Notes: generated by a model not told the origin, from the letters alone. Counted from the stretch's first letter, positions 1 to 8,640 are shown. The stretch is DNA of 51,318 bases from Psychromonas arctica DSM 14288 (GCF_000482725.1 NZ_AXWP01000052.1:1-51318), one strand, 5' to 3'. Numbers and translations: made by a program.

Positions 1-250
1 GAGCAACAGATAAATAACCGTGAGAGCCACCATTTTCAGGTTTTAATTTGCCCGTCGCAAGATATTCATTGATGTGTCGATTAACACTTGTCTCATGAAT
101 GAGTAAAGCTTCCGCAATCTGACTAGTAGACCACCCATTTGAATGGTGGATAATGGCTTTAATACGATCACAAACACGCTTATCACGAGTTTCGTGATGT
201 AACTGCATTAATTTATGCTTTTGGTCAGAAGTGAGGTTTATTTTTTGCAT
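1..250 (-). CDS. IS630-family transposase, N-terminal part (runs off the window)
   Basis: An ATG at 250 opens a minus-strand frame that stays open to the window edge, giving 83 visible residues. The visible part is a helix-turn-helix domain of the IS630/Tc1-mariner type: a basic DKRVCDRIKAI segment at about residues 23-33, then a segment GWSTSQIAEALL typical of the first DNA-binding helices of these transposases, and KLKPENGGS at the linker. The DDE catalytic domain would lie beyond the edge. Whether the whole gene is intact cannot be seen. The family call is from remembered pattern and not a search. Confidence 0.75.
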   Translation of the reverse strand, partial: MQKINLTSDQKHKLMQLHHETRDKRVCDRIKAIIHHSNGWSTSQIAEALLIHETSVNRHINEYLATGKLKPENGGSHGYLSVA

Positions 251-307
251 TGAGGTAGCATGATCCTCATTAAGCTAAAAATCAAGCATCTTCATTGATC
301 ACGGGTA
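1..307 (-). mobile_element. End of an IS630-family insertion sequence
   Basis: The window opens inside an IS630-type element read on the minus strand. It holds the first part of its transposase (1-250) and about 55 bases of terminal sequence (251-307). The element abuts coding sequence of prpE at 306-308, and an in-frame TGA at 296-298 inside the element blocks read-through into it. IS630 elements are known to target TA dinucleotides, and a TA occurs at 306-307, which fits the junction. The other end lies outside the window, so neither the second terminal repeat nor the target duplication can be checked here. Confidence 0.75.
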
Positions 308-1483
308 TATACCTCCGGTACAACGGGAAAACCGAAAGGCGTGGTACGTGAAAATGGCGGGCATGCTGTCTCAATGAAATACAGTATGTCGACAATTTAT
401 AACGCAAAACCGGGCGACGTATTTTGGGCGGCCTCTGATGTGGGTTGGGTAGTAGGACACTCCTATATCGTTTACGCTCCGCTTATTCACGGCTGCACCA
501 CTATATTGTATGAAGGAAAGCCGGTCAGAACACCTGACCCAGCGGCTTTCTGGCGAGTGTGTGAAGAACACCATGTTAATATTTTATTTTCTGCTCCAAC
601 AGCCTTTAGAGCGATTAAAAAAGAAGATCCTGAGGGCGAATTAATTAAGCAATATCCGATGCCTGCATTACGTACTATCTTTATGGCGGGCGAGCGCTTA
701 GATCCTCCCACGTTAAAATGGGTTGAACAAAAAACGCAGCGACCAGTGGTCGATCATTGGTGGCAAACAGAAACGGGCTGGGCTATTTCAGGTAATCCTC
801 TTGGTTTAGAACAATTTCCATTGAAACCAGGTTCTTCAACTAAACCAACTCCAGGTTTTGATGTACAAATTTTAGATGAACTAGGAGAGCAAGTGCCCGT
901 TAATACACAGGGCATTATTGTGATAAAACTCCCCTTACCACCGGGTTGTTTAGCAACGGTTTGGCGTAACCATGATCGTTTCCAAAGTGGTTATTTATCA
1001 CAGTTTCCAGGGTATTATGTTTCCGGTGACGGTGGTTATATTGATTCTGACGGTTACTTATTTGTGATGGGCAGGACCGATGATGTAATTAATGTGGCAG
1101 GGCATCGTTTATCTACCGGCGAGATGGAAGAAATACTGAGTGCCCATGATGATGTCGCTGAGTGTGCCGTGATTGGAGCTCATGACGAATTAAAAGGACA
1201 GATCCCTTTTGGTTTTGTGGTACTCAAAGATGGCCACTATTCAGTAGATGGCAATGTAGAAAAAGAGTTATTACAAAAAATGCGCGATGAAATAGGCGCG
1301 GTGGCAAGCTTTCGAAAAGTGGTGATTGTTAACCGCTTGCCTAAAACACGCTCAGGAAAAGTATTACGTCGAACAATTAAACAGGTTGCAGATGGAGAAC
1401 AGTACGTCACACCATCAACCATTGACGATCCAACGAGTTTGACTGAAATAGAGAATGTATTTAATCAAAATAGGAAAATTTAG
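305..1483 (+). pseudogene. prpE: Propionyl-CoA synthetase, 5'-truncated by the IS element
   Basis: The frame is open from the insertion junction and enters at the AMP-binding P-loop motif YTSGTTGKPKGVV (308 on). It continues to a normal C-terminus. Other adenylate-forming signatures are present: HWWQTETGW, then GRTDDVINVAGHRLSTGE (the hinge/A8 region) and LPKTRSGKVLRR, which contains the C-terminal catalytic lysine. The segment PGCLATVWRNHDRF and the YYVSGDGG context fit PrpE better than acetyl-CoA synthetase Acs. About 390 residues remain of the roughly 630 usual for PrpE, so the N-terminal ~235 are missing at the IS boundary. A GTG at 341 could start a 380-residue product, but that would lack the P-loop and is unlikely to work. 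The family activates propionate to propionyl-CoA for the methylcitrate cycle. The missing 5' part may lie beyond the IS, outside the window. Confidence 0.85.
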
Positions 1484-1550
1484 ATTAACACGAAGAAAAA
1501 CTAAACAATAAACGCTGTAGTAGTTGCTGTTATATTTATTGTTTTGAGCT

Positions 1551-1724
1551 TACCTTCTTTGCCCTTCGTGCCTTCGTGCCTTCGTGGTTATTTAGCTTTT
1601 GATTTTAAAAGAGCATAAGCAACCACGAAGCGCTACGCTTCACGAAGAGCACGAAAAAAACCTAAAAGTATAGAAATTATTGTTTTGATCTAACCTTCTT
1701 TATCCTTCATGTCTTCATGGTTGA
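1551..1724. repeat. Degenerate copies of the CTTCGTGGTT palindromic repeat
   Basis: Downstream of prpE lie half-element TACCTTC...CCTTCGTGGTT (1551-1589) and a further copy running from AACCACGAAGCGCT at 1621 to CTTCATGGTT near 1722. The two ends of the second copy are inverted complements of each other. The same unit recurs near the other end of the window (50486-50872). The rest of the 1484-1912 gap is AT-rich. I see no gene in it and no clear terminator for prpE. Confidence 0.6.
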
Positions 1725-1912
1725 TTTGCGTTTGGCTTTAAAAGTAAAAAAACGAATATCACCATCACAAAGTGTCAGTTATTTTTACACCATTATTAGT
1801 ATTTAATATAGAAATAAATTAAGACGCTTAGAATCATGCACTTAAAAAATAGGAACGATAATTGCAAAGCATATTACTATTAGGGTAGAAACAAAAACCA
1901 AGGAATTAAATT

Positions 1913-2566
1913 ATGAATAGAATCGCAAGTATGTTTGTTTTATTATTTGCTAGCATAACCGCTAATGCTGGTATTTTATTAGACTCAGGTGACCCATTTT
2001 ATGATTCTGGAAAGTGTGTAGCACAGGGTTGTAATGGTACAGGAGAGTGGTGGGCAGTATCTGCTTTTACAGCGTCTACTGATTGGACTATTACTGGTTT
2101 TAATTTTTTTGCCGTTGATACAAAATCGGTAGGTAATGCAAATTATCAATCAACAACGTGGAAAATATTTGAAGCACCAAGTACAACTGGTATCGCTAAT
2201 TTAGGTACGGCAACTTATGAAGCTACAATTCAGGCATCAACATCTCAGTCTCTATTTACAGACGCATTTGGTGGGACTATTAATGTTACTTCATTTTTAA
2301 TTTCAAATTTAGATATTGAATTATCTGCAGGTAATTATTTTTTAGCCCAACATCATGATTTTTCACAAGCAACGAACTTGACTATTGCTGGTACAGGAAA
2401 TATTTCATCATTTTATAATACTGATTTTGCAGGAATAACTAATAAAGTGAATGATCAAATTGCACAAAAAATATTCGGTAAAGTATCGATTCCAGAGCCT
2501 GCTTTAATTGCATTATTTGGGATAGGTTTAGTTGGTTTAGGCTGGTCTCGTAAAAAAAGAGCCTAA
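1913..2566 (+). CDS. PEP-CTERM sorting-domain protein, exported
   Basis: The protein has 217 residues. It begins with a signal peptide (MNRIASMFVLL then ASITANA, likely cleavage near residue 19). The last ~25 residues are a PEP-CTERM sorting signal: IPEPA, a hydrophobic helix and the basic tail RKKRA. In this family the tripartite tail is recognised by an exosortase and the protein is usually exported together with exopolysaccharide. The middle is Ser/Thr/Asn-rich with a CVAQGC cysteine pair and looks like a beta-sandwich, but I recognise no named domain. An AAGGA ribosome site precedes the ATG. The gene is monocistronic, with a terminator right after it. No exosortase or polysaccharide genes are in the window, so the sorting machinery must be elsewhere. 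Confidence 0.85.
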   Translation: MNRIASMFVLLFASITANAGILLDSGDPFYDSGKCVAQGCNGTGEWWAVSAFTASTDWTITGFNFFAVDTKSVGNANYQSTTWKIFEAPSTTGIANLGTATYEATIQASTSQSLFTDAFGGTINVTSFLISNLDIELSAGNYFLAQHHDFSQATNLTIAGTGNISSFYNTDFAGITNKVNDQIAQKIFGKVSIPEPALIALFGIGLVGLGWSRKKRA

Positions 2567-2598
2567 ATAAAGCTGAATTCAGTTAATAATATTCTTTT

Positions 2599-2625
2599 AG
2601 CCTCGTTATTTAACGGGGCTTTTTT
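2599..2625 (+). terminator. Rho-independent terminator of the PEP-CTERM gene
   Basis: AGCCTCGTT, a four-base loop and AACGGGGCT form a nine-pair stem including one G-T pair, followed by a run of T. It sits 33 bases after the stop codon. Confidence 0.85.
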
Positions 2626-2875
2626 ATACCTGCTGTTCAATATGTCCTGCCTGTCGCTACTTTATCCACAAACCTAAAAAGACAACATTTATCAGACAAT
2701 TGTAGCCTTGAATTTAAGTAATAAGCGCAATCAGTTCCAAAATAATAATTTGAAAGTGATAGCAATGTAAATTACTCTTTGTGCATGCTTTAAATTTAAA
2801 CTTTGGCTGATTTAAAATCATAGCAATATCCCTAGTGTCGATAATATAAAGAACAAAATAAAAAGGAAGTAAACA

Positions 2876-3280
2876 ATGAATGGAGCAGGAGGAAATACTG
2901 GTGGTATTGGACATTTTTTTATTGGTTTAATCATGATGTGTGGTGGCTTTTACATGTTACTTAATGCAATCACTGTCTCATCAAATTTTGGCTTGAGTTC
3001 GCGTATTTATAATCTACATAGTTTCGGAAGTGGCATAGGTATTACTGGCGGTACGATTATGATCCCTTTTATACTAGGGATCGGCATGATCTTTTATAAT
3101 GCAAAAAACATCCTAGGCTGGTTACTCGCTATAGGCTCTATCACTGCTTTAATTTTTGGTGTTATTTCTTCAATTCGCTTTAGTTTACATAGCATGTCTT
3201 CTTTTGACCTGATTGTCATTCTAGTGTTAGCGATCGGCGGTTTAGGCTTATTTCTTCGTTCATTAAAGTCATTATCTTAA
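2876..3280 (+). CDS. Small membrane protein, function unknown
   Basis: The product has 134 residues with a glycine-rich start (MNGAGGNTGGIGHF) and four hydrophobic segments likely to span the inner membrane: about residues 13-33, 55-75, 80-98 and 108-126. The ATG follows an AAGGAAG ribosome site by six bases, which supports this start. I do not recognise the family. There are no charged or catalytic motifs that hint at an activity. It stands alone between the PEP-CTERM gene and the DUF3549 operon. Confidence 0.7.
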   Translation: MNGAGGNTGGIGHFFIGLIMMCGGFYMLLNAITVSSNFGLSSRIYNLHSFGSGIGITGGTIMIPFILGIGMIFYNAKNILGWLLAIGSITALIFGVISSIRFSLHSMSSFDLIVILVLAIGGLGLFLRSLKSLS

Positions 3281-3671
3281 TTTAGATCCGTTAACAATCA
3301 ACCGACAACAATATGTTAAGTTGATACCTGTACCCAAGCATTTTCTCTTTAGTCTAATTAATACAAATTTCATTATCTATATGATCAATTATTGGCAAGG
3401 AAAAAATGTATCAATTTAAGCCAACAATATTGAACAACGATTTAACGGGATTGATATAATAGAGCACGTCAAAACTGCCCGATTAGGTATACACAAATGT
3501 AATCCTTTATTTGGGTGAAATGTCTGCTGGTATTGATTAACCATAATAGTTACCGGTATTGATTGTTCGGCTTTTTATTTCAAATTACTGAGAGTTAGAC
3601 ATAACAGGATAGAGGTCTTGTGCAGACCTGTATATAATCGCCCCACCATTAATTACTAAGATAGCCTTTTT
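3281..3671. other. 391-base gap before the DUF3549 operon
   Basis: There is no ORF of note. The decamer GGTATTGATT occurs twice (3529-3538 and 3555-3564) on the same strand. A hairpin and a TATAAT-like box close to the operon start are listed separately. Nothing else in it can be interpreted. Confidence 0.4.
3613..3638 (+). promoter_or_regulatory. Putative promoter with overlapping inverted repeat
   Basis: TATAAT at 3633-3638 lies 33 bases before the first ORF of the operon and resembles a -10 box. No good -35 is visible at the standard spacing. Just upstream, AGGTCT-TGTGC-AGACCT (3613-3629) is a perfect six-base inverted repeat that would cover the -10/-35 spacer, so it could be an operator. 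This is inference from position and symmetry only. Confidence 0.35.
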
Positions 3672-4718
3672 ATGAGCATGAATACACTGACTGATTTTTT
3701 AGAACAAGCCCAATGCCAATATCGAGCGTATGATTTAGGACGTATTGTGCAAAAAATTAATAACAGCGAATTCCAAAAAATAGCTAAAAATGAAATGGCC
3801 TACCCTTTCCCTATTCAACAACATGCTTTTATTGCATTAACTTTTTGGCAGGTAGCCGCTCAGAAAGAACATTTTATTTGGTTTTTAAAATTACCTTTAG
3901 ATGAACAAGGTTTGATGAAGATAACCGCGCAGACAAGCTTTATTCGCATGGTAGTTGAAGCGATGGGCGAAGACCTAACTGCTGATATAAGTGATAAATT
4001 ACAAGAAAGGTTAGCCAGCAACCCCTTTGTTTTTAAACCTAGTGCAGAAAAACTGGCCATTTTCAATGCCAATATAAACAGCGCATTTATTCGTCCACCT
4101 TCTTCTTTCTATGCCGCTATTCAACATTACTTTTCGGATCAATGTGATTGGCAACAATGGCAAAACTTAGGTTTACAAGGTTTTGCAGATCTTGCGGCAC
4201 GTTTAAATCATGATAATAACCAGAAAAAAATAATAGATGCATTGGATTTTTTACCTGAACAACCTCTACAAACGTTATCTTTATGCCTTGAAAACCAAAC
4301 GCAAATAAGCACTGAGCTCGCGACTCATATTGCAAATCAAGCAAATAAACGTTTGCAACAAGGTCAAGAAACCACCGCTATTTTATTATTAAGAGCAATA
4401 ACCAGTGCCAATGCACAAGGGATCACGAAACAGCTTTTAAATGATCAATTTTCATCACCACTCGTGCACCAAGCTGATTGGTACATCACGATAGCCGGAC
4501 GTTGCTGGATGCAGTTAGAAGATGAAACCTTGTTGAACCGGTACTTTGAGGCATTAGCAAACCATCATAAAGCACTGTTTCCACAACTTTTTGCTGACTT
4601 AGTTGCTATCCCGTCATTAAGAGATAAAGTATTAAAACAATTACGTTTAACGGCCCGTTCACCCGCATTATCAGAGGCAATTGGTTTATTATTTTCTGGC
4701 CTAAAAGCTGACACTTAA
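3672..4718 (+). CDS. DUF3549 family protein
   Basis: This 348-residue soluble protein resembles the DUF3549 family of marine gammaproteobacteria. The family-like start DFLEQAQCQYRAYDLGR is followed by YPFPIQQHAFIALTFW. No signal peptide, membrane segment or catalytic motif is visible. The C-terminal half is helical and rich in alternating Leu/Ala, as in helical repeat proteins. It is the first gene of an operon whose members are separated by 2-20 bases. Function is unknown. The start could be 3672 or the in-frame ATG at 3678; no strong ribosome site separates them. Confidence 0.8.
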   Translation: MSMNTLTDFLEQAQCQYRAYDLGRIVQKINNSEFQKIAKNEMAYPFPIQQHAFIALTFWQVAAQKEHFIWFLKLPLDEQGLMKITAQTSFIRMVVEAMGEDLTADISDKLQERLASNPFVFKPSAEKLAIFNANINSAFIRPPSSFYAAIQHYFSDQCDWQQWQNLGLQGFADLAARLNHDNNQKKIIDALDFLPEQPLQTLSLCLENQTQISTELATHIANQANKRLQQGQETTAILLLRAITSANAQGITKQLLNDQFSSPLVHQADWYITIAGRCWMQLEDETLLNRYFEALANHHKALFPQLFADLVAIPSLRDKVLKQLRLTARSPALSEAIGLLFSGLKADT

Positions 4719-4736
4719 AAATACTTAAGGATGATT

Positions 4737-5051
4737 ATGTGGGATTTGTTGTTTATTCTCGGTATGGTTTTTATTGGTACCACGGTATGGAAATTACGCC
4801 AACAATCAGAGCTAGCCAAAACCTTGATCGAACAGCATTGCAATAAACTTGATTTACAGCTTCTCTCCGTCGCTCGCTCTCGGTTTAATTTCAAATTAGG
4901 CAGTGACTTTTTACAAGCTAGTTTTATTTTCGAGTTTAGTAGTGATGGCACCAATCACTACCAAGGGACATTGACCTTAAATGGTTTAGTCAAACCCCGT
5001 TTTCAACTACCCGCTTATCGTCTTGTGGACGATCAAAGTACATTATATTAA
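4737..5051 (+). CDS. DUF3301 family protein, membrane-anchored
   Basis: A short protein of 104 residues that opens with a single hydrophobic helix (MWDLLFILGMVFIGTTVW), so it is probably anchored in the inner membrane. A soluble domain with LSVARSRFNFKLG and a YQGTLTLNG strand follows. This matches my memory of DUF3301. I place the start at 4737, because AAGGA lies six bases before that ATG. The ATG at 4731 overlaps the ribosome site and is less likely. It follows DUF3549 by 18 bases, and the two families are commonly neighbours. Function is unknown. Confidence 0.75.
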   Translation: MWDLLFILGMVFIGTTVWKLRQQSELAKTLIEQHCNKLDLQLLSVARSRFNFKLGSDFLQASFIFEFSSDGTNHYQGTLTLNGLVKPRFQLPAYRLVDDQSTLY

Positions 5052-5063
5052 AAAGGTCATTTC

Positions 5064-5408
5064 ATGGATCGTATTATATTAGTTGCCCAACAACTTGCTA
5101 AAGAAGGTAAAACACCTAACACCGCTTTAATTAAAGCCCGTTTACCTAAAAACATACCTTTACCTGCAATTATTCAAGGGTTAAAAATGTGGCAAGATAA
5201 CCCGAACAAACAAATAGAGGCACCGACTGAGCCGGCTTTAACTGGTGCAACTATGCACTCCGTAGGTGGCAGTATCGATGAGATAATCAATAGTAAAATT
5301 GCGCAAGCAATTAACCCATTAAAACAAGAAATCAATGAGTTAACTTTACAAATTGAAGCGCTCAAAGATAAGATTAAAAGTATCCCAACTACCGCTGTGG
5401 AAGAATAA
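5064..5408 (+). CDS. Conserved hypothetical protein with N-terminal helical domain and C-terminal coiled coil
   Basis: The protein has 114 residues. Residues 1-50 look like a small helical, possibly winged-helix or KfrA-N-like fold (MDRIILVAQQLAKEGKTPNT, then IIQGLKMW). A linker follows, then a heptad-like stretch at about 80-108 (INPLKQEINELTLQIEALKDK) that would form a coiled coil. A DNA-binding role is possible by analogy but unproven. An AAGG ribosome site precedes the ATG. It lies 12 bases after DUF3301 and two bases before the DUF2310 gene, which implies co-translation. Confidence 0.65.
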   Translation: MDRIILVAQQLAKEGKTPNTALIKARLPKNIPLPAIIQGLKMWQDNPNKQIEAPTEPALTGATMHSVGGSIDEIINSKIAQAINPLKQEINELTLQIEALKDKIKSIPTTAVEE

Positions 5409-5410
5409 CT

Positions 5411-6187
5411 GTGTTCATTAAAGAATTAAGCTTTGAATGTTATCAAGATACTCAATATGCAAGCGTTGAGCGCGCCATTAACAACTACTTAGATATGTTA
5501 CGTTATAATGGGCAAATCTTGGGCAGGGAATTCCCTGTCGCCATGCAAGGGGCTATATTTACAACACGATTGGTTTGCCCTGAAGAACAAAGCTTAAGTA
5601 CACGTTTTAATAGCCCACAAGTTAACCATGCGTTGTCAGGACTAACCAAAGCAGGTCTACTTTCACCTAAAATAAAAACCATTGCAGAAGATTTAAATTC
5701 ACAGCAATGCGCAACTAATTTTACGCCAAGTTGGCAGATTCTTTATACGACTTTTTTAGATACCTGCTCACCTATTCGCTGCGGTGAAACATTAGCCCCT
5801 ATTCCGCTTTACCGTACACCAGAGGAAATTAGTAATGGAGACCGTAAAAGCGCAATAAAATGGCAAGAAGAATGGGTTAACTTAGACGAGTTGCAGATGA
5901 ATGGTTCTGCCGTTTCAAGTGCCGCCTTAAAAGAGTTAGGTGATGTCAGCAGTAAATTTTTTCACCGTGGCAGTAATTTATGCAAACGTATTCAATATAT
6001 AACTAAAGTGCCTACTTATTATTACTTGTACCGTGTTGCAGGCCAATCCTTACAACAAGAGCAAGACCGACTTTGCCCTAGCTGTAACGGAGAATGGCGA
6101 TTAAAAACACCACTGTTTGATATTTTTGATTTTAAATGCGATCAATGCCAGTTAGTATCTAATCTATCTTGGGATTTCAAAAAATAG
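5411..6187 (+). CDS. DUF2310 family Zn-ribbon-containing protein
   Basis: A 258-residue protein with a C-terminal zinc ribbon: CPSC at about residues 222-225 and CDQC at 243-246 give four cysteine ligands. The family (COG5595) has been described as possibly nucleic-acid binding, but its activity is not established. The N-terminal region includes SFECYQDTQYASVERAIN, and the segment PIPLYRTPEE is typical of it. The start is GTG, two bases after the preceding stop codon, so translation is probably coupled. It is the fourth gene of the DUF3549 operon. Confidence 0.8.
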   Translation: MFIKELSFECYQDTQYASVERAINNYLDMLRYNGQILGREFPVAMQGAIFTTRLVCPEEQSLSTRFNSPQVNHALSGLTKAGLLSPKIKTIAEDLNSQQCATNFTPSWQILYTTFLDTCSPIRCGETLAPIPLYRTPEEISNGDRKSAIKWQEEWVNLDELQMNGSAVSSAALKELGDVSSKFFHRGSNLCKRIQYITKVPTYYYLYRVAGQSLQQEQDRLCPSCNGEWRLKTPLFDIFDFKCDQCQLVSNLSWDFKK

Positions 6188-6196
6188 GAAATGAAT

Positions 6197-6706
6197 ATGT
6201 TAAAAAAATTAAAGTTAGTGGCAATGGTATTATTGCTACTTGTGATTGGCTTCTTTGTACTAAGGGGTTGCTCGCAAGATGAAGTAGGCGATGTCAGCTT
6301 AGGCTTATTCACCACTCAAGATATTAAACTCAATATATTAAAAGATCCGTTGGTGTCAGGTGTCACCTGTCATATTGCGTCAATCGAAGCAGATTTAAGC
6401 TTTTCAGACCCAAGTGATAGTGCGATTTCATGCCGTCAAACAGGTGAAATTACATCAGCAATGATAGCTAAGATTGATAAAAGCAAATCTGGGGATGTGG
6501 TCTTTAAAAAATCAAAAAGTATTTTCTTTAAAAACATGAAGATACGTCGTATTTTTGATACTGAAAACCAAACCTTAATGTATGTTTCATACTCAACTAA
6601 AGAAACGTCAGGTAGTTTTAAACATAGTCTTTCAACTGTGCCACTATGGGGTACAGATGCTTACCAAGAGCAAAAACAAGTGACAGAAAACGTAACAACA
6701 GAATAA
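6197..6706 (+). CDS. creA: CreA family protein
   Basis: This is a CreA homologue of about 169 residues. Shared features are the ILKDPLVSGVTCHIA strand with its cysteine, DSAISCRQTGEI, the VVFKKSKSIFFK block and a late SYSTKETSGS...STVPLWG stretch. The second cysteine (DSAISC) probably pairs with the first after export. The N-terminus is a signal anchor (LVAMVLLLLVIGFFVL), followed by RGCS, which resembles a weak lipobox. I prefer the ATG at 6197, because AGGA lies seven bases upstream; 6191 is too close to it. CreA function is unknown; in E. coli it sits beside the creBCD genes, which are not here. It is the last gene of the operon, with a terminator downstream. Confidence 0.85.
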   Translation: MLKKLKLVAMVLLLLVIGFFVLRGCSQDEVGDVSLGLFTTQDIKLNILKDPLVSGVTCHIASIEADLSFSDPSDSAISCRQTGEITSAMIAKIDKSKSGDVVFKKSKSIFFKNMKIRRIFDTENQTLMYVSYSTKETSGSFKHSLSTVPLWGTDAYQEQKQVTENVTTE

Positions 6707-6758
6707 TAATTATCATGTCATAAAAGGCATATTGAGCATCGTTTTATGGATATAAAAA

Positions 6759-6794
6759 AACCTCGATCAGTGACAACTCATCGAGGTTTTTTAT
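6759..6794. terminator. Bidirectional terminator between creA and hemH
   Basis: AACCTCGA and TCGAGGTT pair across a 14-base loop. A-rich sequence precedes the stem and TTTTTTATT follows, so it can end both the plus-strand creA operon and the minus-strand hemH transcript. Confidence 0.85.
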
Positions 6795-7000
6795 TGGATT
6801 TTAGTAAAACTTGTATTGCCTAATTCTATTGCGTCACGTCTACTGTTTAACTTTTACAGTTTATTGAGAGTTCTACAATTTATTGATAGCTCTCTTTGCT
6901 ATAAACCTGACACCTATAACGTACGTATCAGTCAAACACGAATGCGATTCAATATGCTTCCATTGCTCAATTTACCAAGCTTAAGGGGTCTCATAAGCAA

Positions 7001-8041
7001 TTAAGAGAGATTAGGCTCTAATATCGCTAACATTGCTTCAATATGATCATCACGATCATTTAGCGCGGCAATATAACGATACTTTTCACCACCAGCCTCT
7101 TCAAATATTTCTCTATTTTCAGATTCGATCTCTTCTAATGTTTCTAAGCAATCAGCACTAAAAGCAGGACTAATAATGGCAATATCTTTAATACCTTGTT
7201 CAGGCAACCCTTTCAATGTTTCGTCGGTATAAGGTTTTAACCACTCCGCTTTGCCGAAACGACTTTGGAAAGTACTAATAACATTGTCTTTATCTAGCTG
7301 CAGATCTTTATCTAAATTTAGTTTTTCAACAACTAAACGGGTCGTTTGTAAACATAAACAATGATAAGGGTCGCCATTATCTAAGAATAATTTTGGCATA
7401 CCATGATAAGAAAAAACTAACTTTTGCGGCATACCATTTTTCTGTAAGTCTTCTCGAATACTATTAGCGAGAGCATCAATGTAGGTGGTATTTTTATGGT
7501 ATCCATTAATAAAATGTAACTCTGGCACCCAGCGCCATTCACGTAACACATTGGCAACCGCATCAAATGTTGAGCCTGTTGTTGGGCTTGAATATTGAGG
7601 ATATAAAGGTAATACAACGATCCGCGTAAAACCTTTCTCACGCAATTCCTCTAAACCCGATTGAATAGAAGGGTTACCATAACGCATACTCATAACCACT
7701 TCTGTATTTACATACCCCTGTTGTTTTAAGAGTGCACTTAATTTATCGCGTTGCAGTCGAGTAATGTGCGTTAATGGTGAGCCATTTTCAGTCCAAATAC
7801 TTTTATACAGTTTTGCAGAGCGTTTCGGTCTCACGCGAAGAATAATGCCATGTAAGATCATCATCCAAATTAGACGCGGGATCTCTACAATACGTCGATC
7901 AGATAAAAATTCATTGAGGTAAGTTCGAACTGAGCTTGCTGTTGGCGCATCTGGACTGCCTAAATTAGTCAGTAAAATACCTGTCTTTTGATGAAAGCGC
8001 CCTTCGTGGGGATTATCGGTAATGCCTGAAAAACGTGACAC
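7001..8041 (-). CDS. hemH: Ferrochelatase
   Basis: This 346-residue enzyme inserts Fe2+ into protoporphyrin IX, the last step of heme synthesis. It is recognised from the start TGILLTNLGSPDAP, VVLPLYPQYSSPTTGS at about 142-157, the catalytic histidine in FSYHGMPK (H213) and the conserved glutamate in ADCLETLEEIE. It is slightly longer than the E. coli enzyme (320). The start is GTG, chosen because AAGGAG lies six bases upstream. The gene is alone, convergent with the creA operon and sharing its terminator. hemL in the same window acts earlier in the same pathway. Confidence 0.95.
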   Translation of the reverse strand: MSRFSGITDNPHEGRFHQKTGILLTNLGSPDAPTASSVRTYLNEFLSDRRIVEIPRLIWMMILHGIILRVRPKRSAKLYKSIWTENGSPLTHITRLQRDKLSALLKQQGYVNTEVVMSMRYGNPSIQSGLEELREKGFTRIVVLPLYPQYSSPTTGSTFDAVANVLREWRWVPELHFINGYHKNTTYIDALANSIREDLQKNGMPQKLVFSYHGMPKLFLDNGDPYHCLCLQTTRLVVEKLNLDKDLQLDKDNVISTFQSRFGKAEWLKPYTDETLKGLPEQGIKDIAIISPAFSADCLETLEEIESENREIFEEAGGEKYRYIAALNDRDDHIEAMLAILEPNLS

Positions 8042-8640
8042 AAAAAGCTCCTTATGAGCATAAAAAATTAAAAGGTGAGTTAATACTAATAACAGTTTAT
8101 AGAATATCTATTTTACTGCTTAAAAAAACTTATTGCTTGCAAATCGGTTAACGTAATCAACCTTACCTATCTCTTTATACATATTTCTATGTTAAATAAC
8201 CTTTCAACAAACAGTTATTACTTGGAAAAATTGTTTCGATAATTTACCTTGAACGACACAAAACGAATGGCACAGTATCAACTAAAGATTTTACATATGA
8301 ATGTTTAATAATATTACACCCCCATTATCCAGCACTCAGGTTAAATAACGAAACAACGGCTATTTTAGATCACTATTGCGCTGGATTTGTCATGATACTT
8401 GTAAATAAACGTCTTAACTACCGTAACTACCAGTTCAAACTAGTCTGCAGCCATTTTTACAATAAAGGCTATAACGGCATCCACTTTAGTTTCTCGATTT
8501 AGTCATTTGAGGTTTATGATTTGAAATTGATAACTTTGAAATTGATAACTTTGAAATTTATGATTTACAGAATTATAGTTTTGATATTTTAAATTTTATT
8601 GTTTTAAGAATGTATTTAAATAGAAAAAGTCACGTTACTT
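8042..8640. other. 599-base gap between hemH and ubiG
   Basis: There is no gene-like frame. The stretch is AT-rich and ends with a short tandem repeat of period 15 (listed separately). The hemH promoter should lie in its left part, but I cannot point to convincing -35/-10 boxes. Confidence 0.4.
8522..8558. repeat. Short tandem repeat, 15-base unit
   Basis: The unit TGAAATTGATAACTT occurs twice in full and a third time in part (TGAAATT), then diverges. At about 2.5 units it is a simple-sequence tract with no sign of function. Confidence 0.6.

Noticed and set aside
2714-2914. 66-codon minus-strand frame before the small membrane protein
   Set aside because: Overlaps the ribosome site and start of the better-supported plus-strand gene; no family signal.
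6816-7004. 62-codon plus-strand frame between creA and hemH
   Set aside because: No ribosome site, no family resemblance, and it follows a bidirectional terminator and overlaps the end of hemH.
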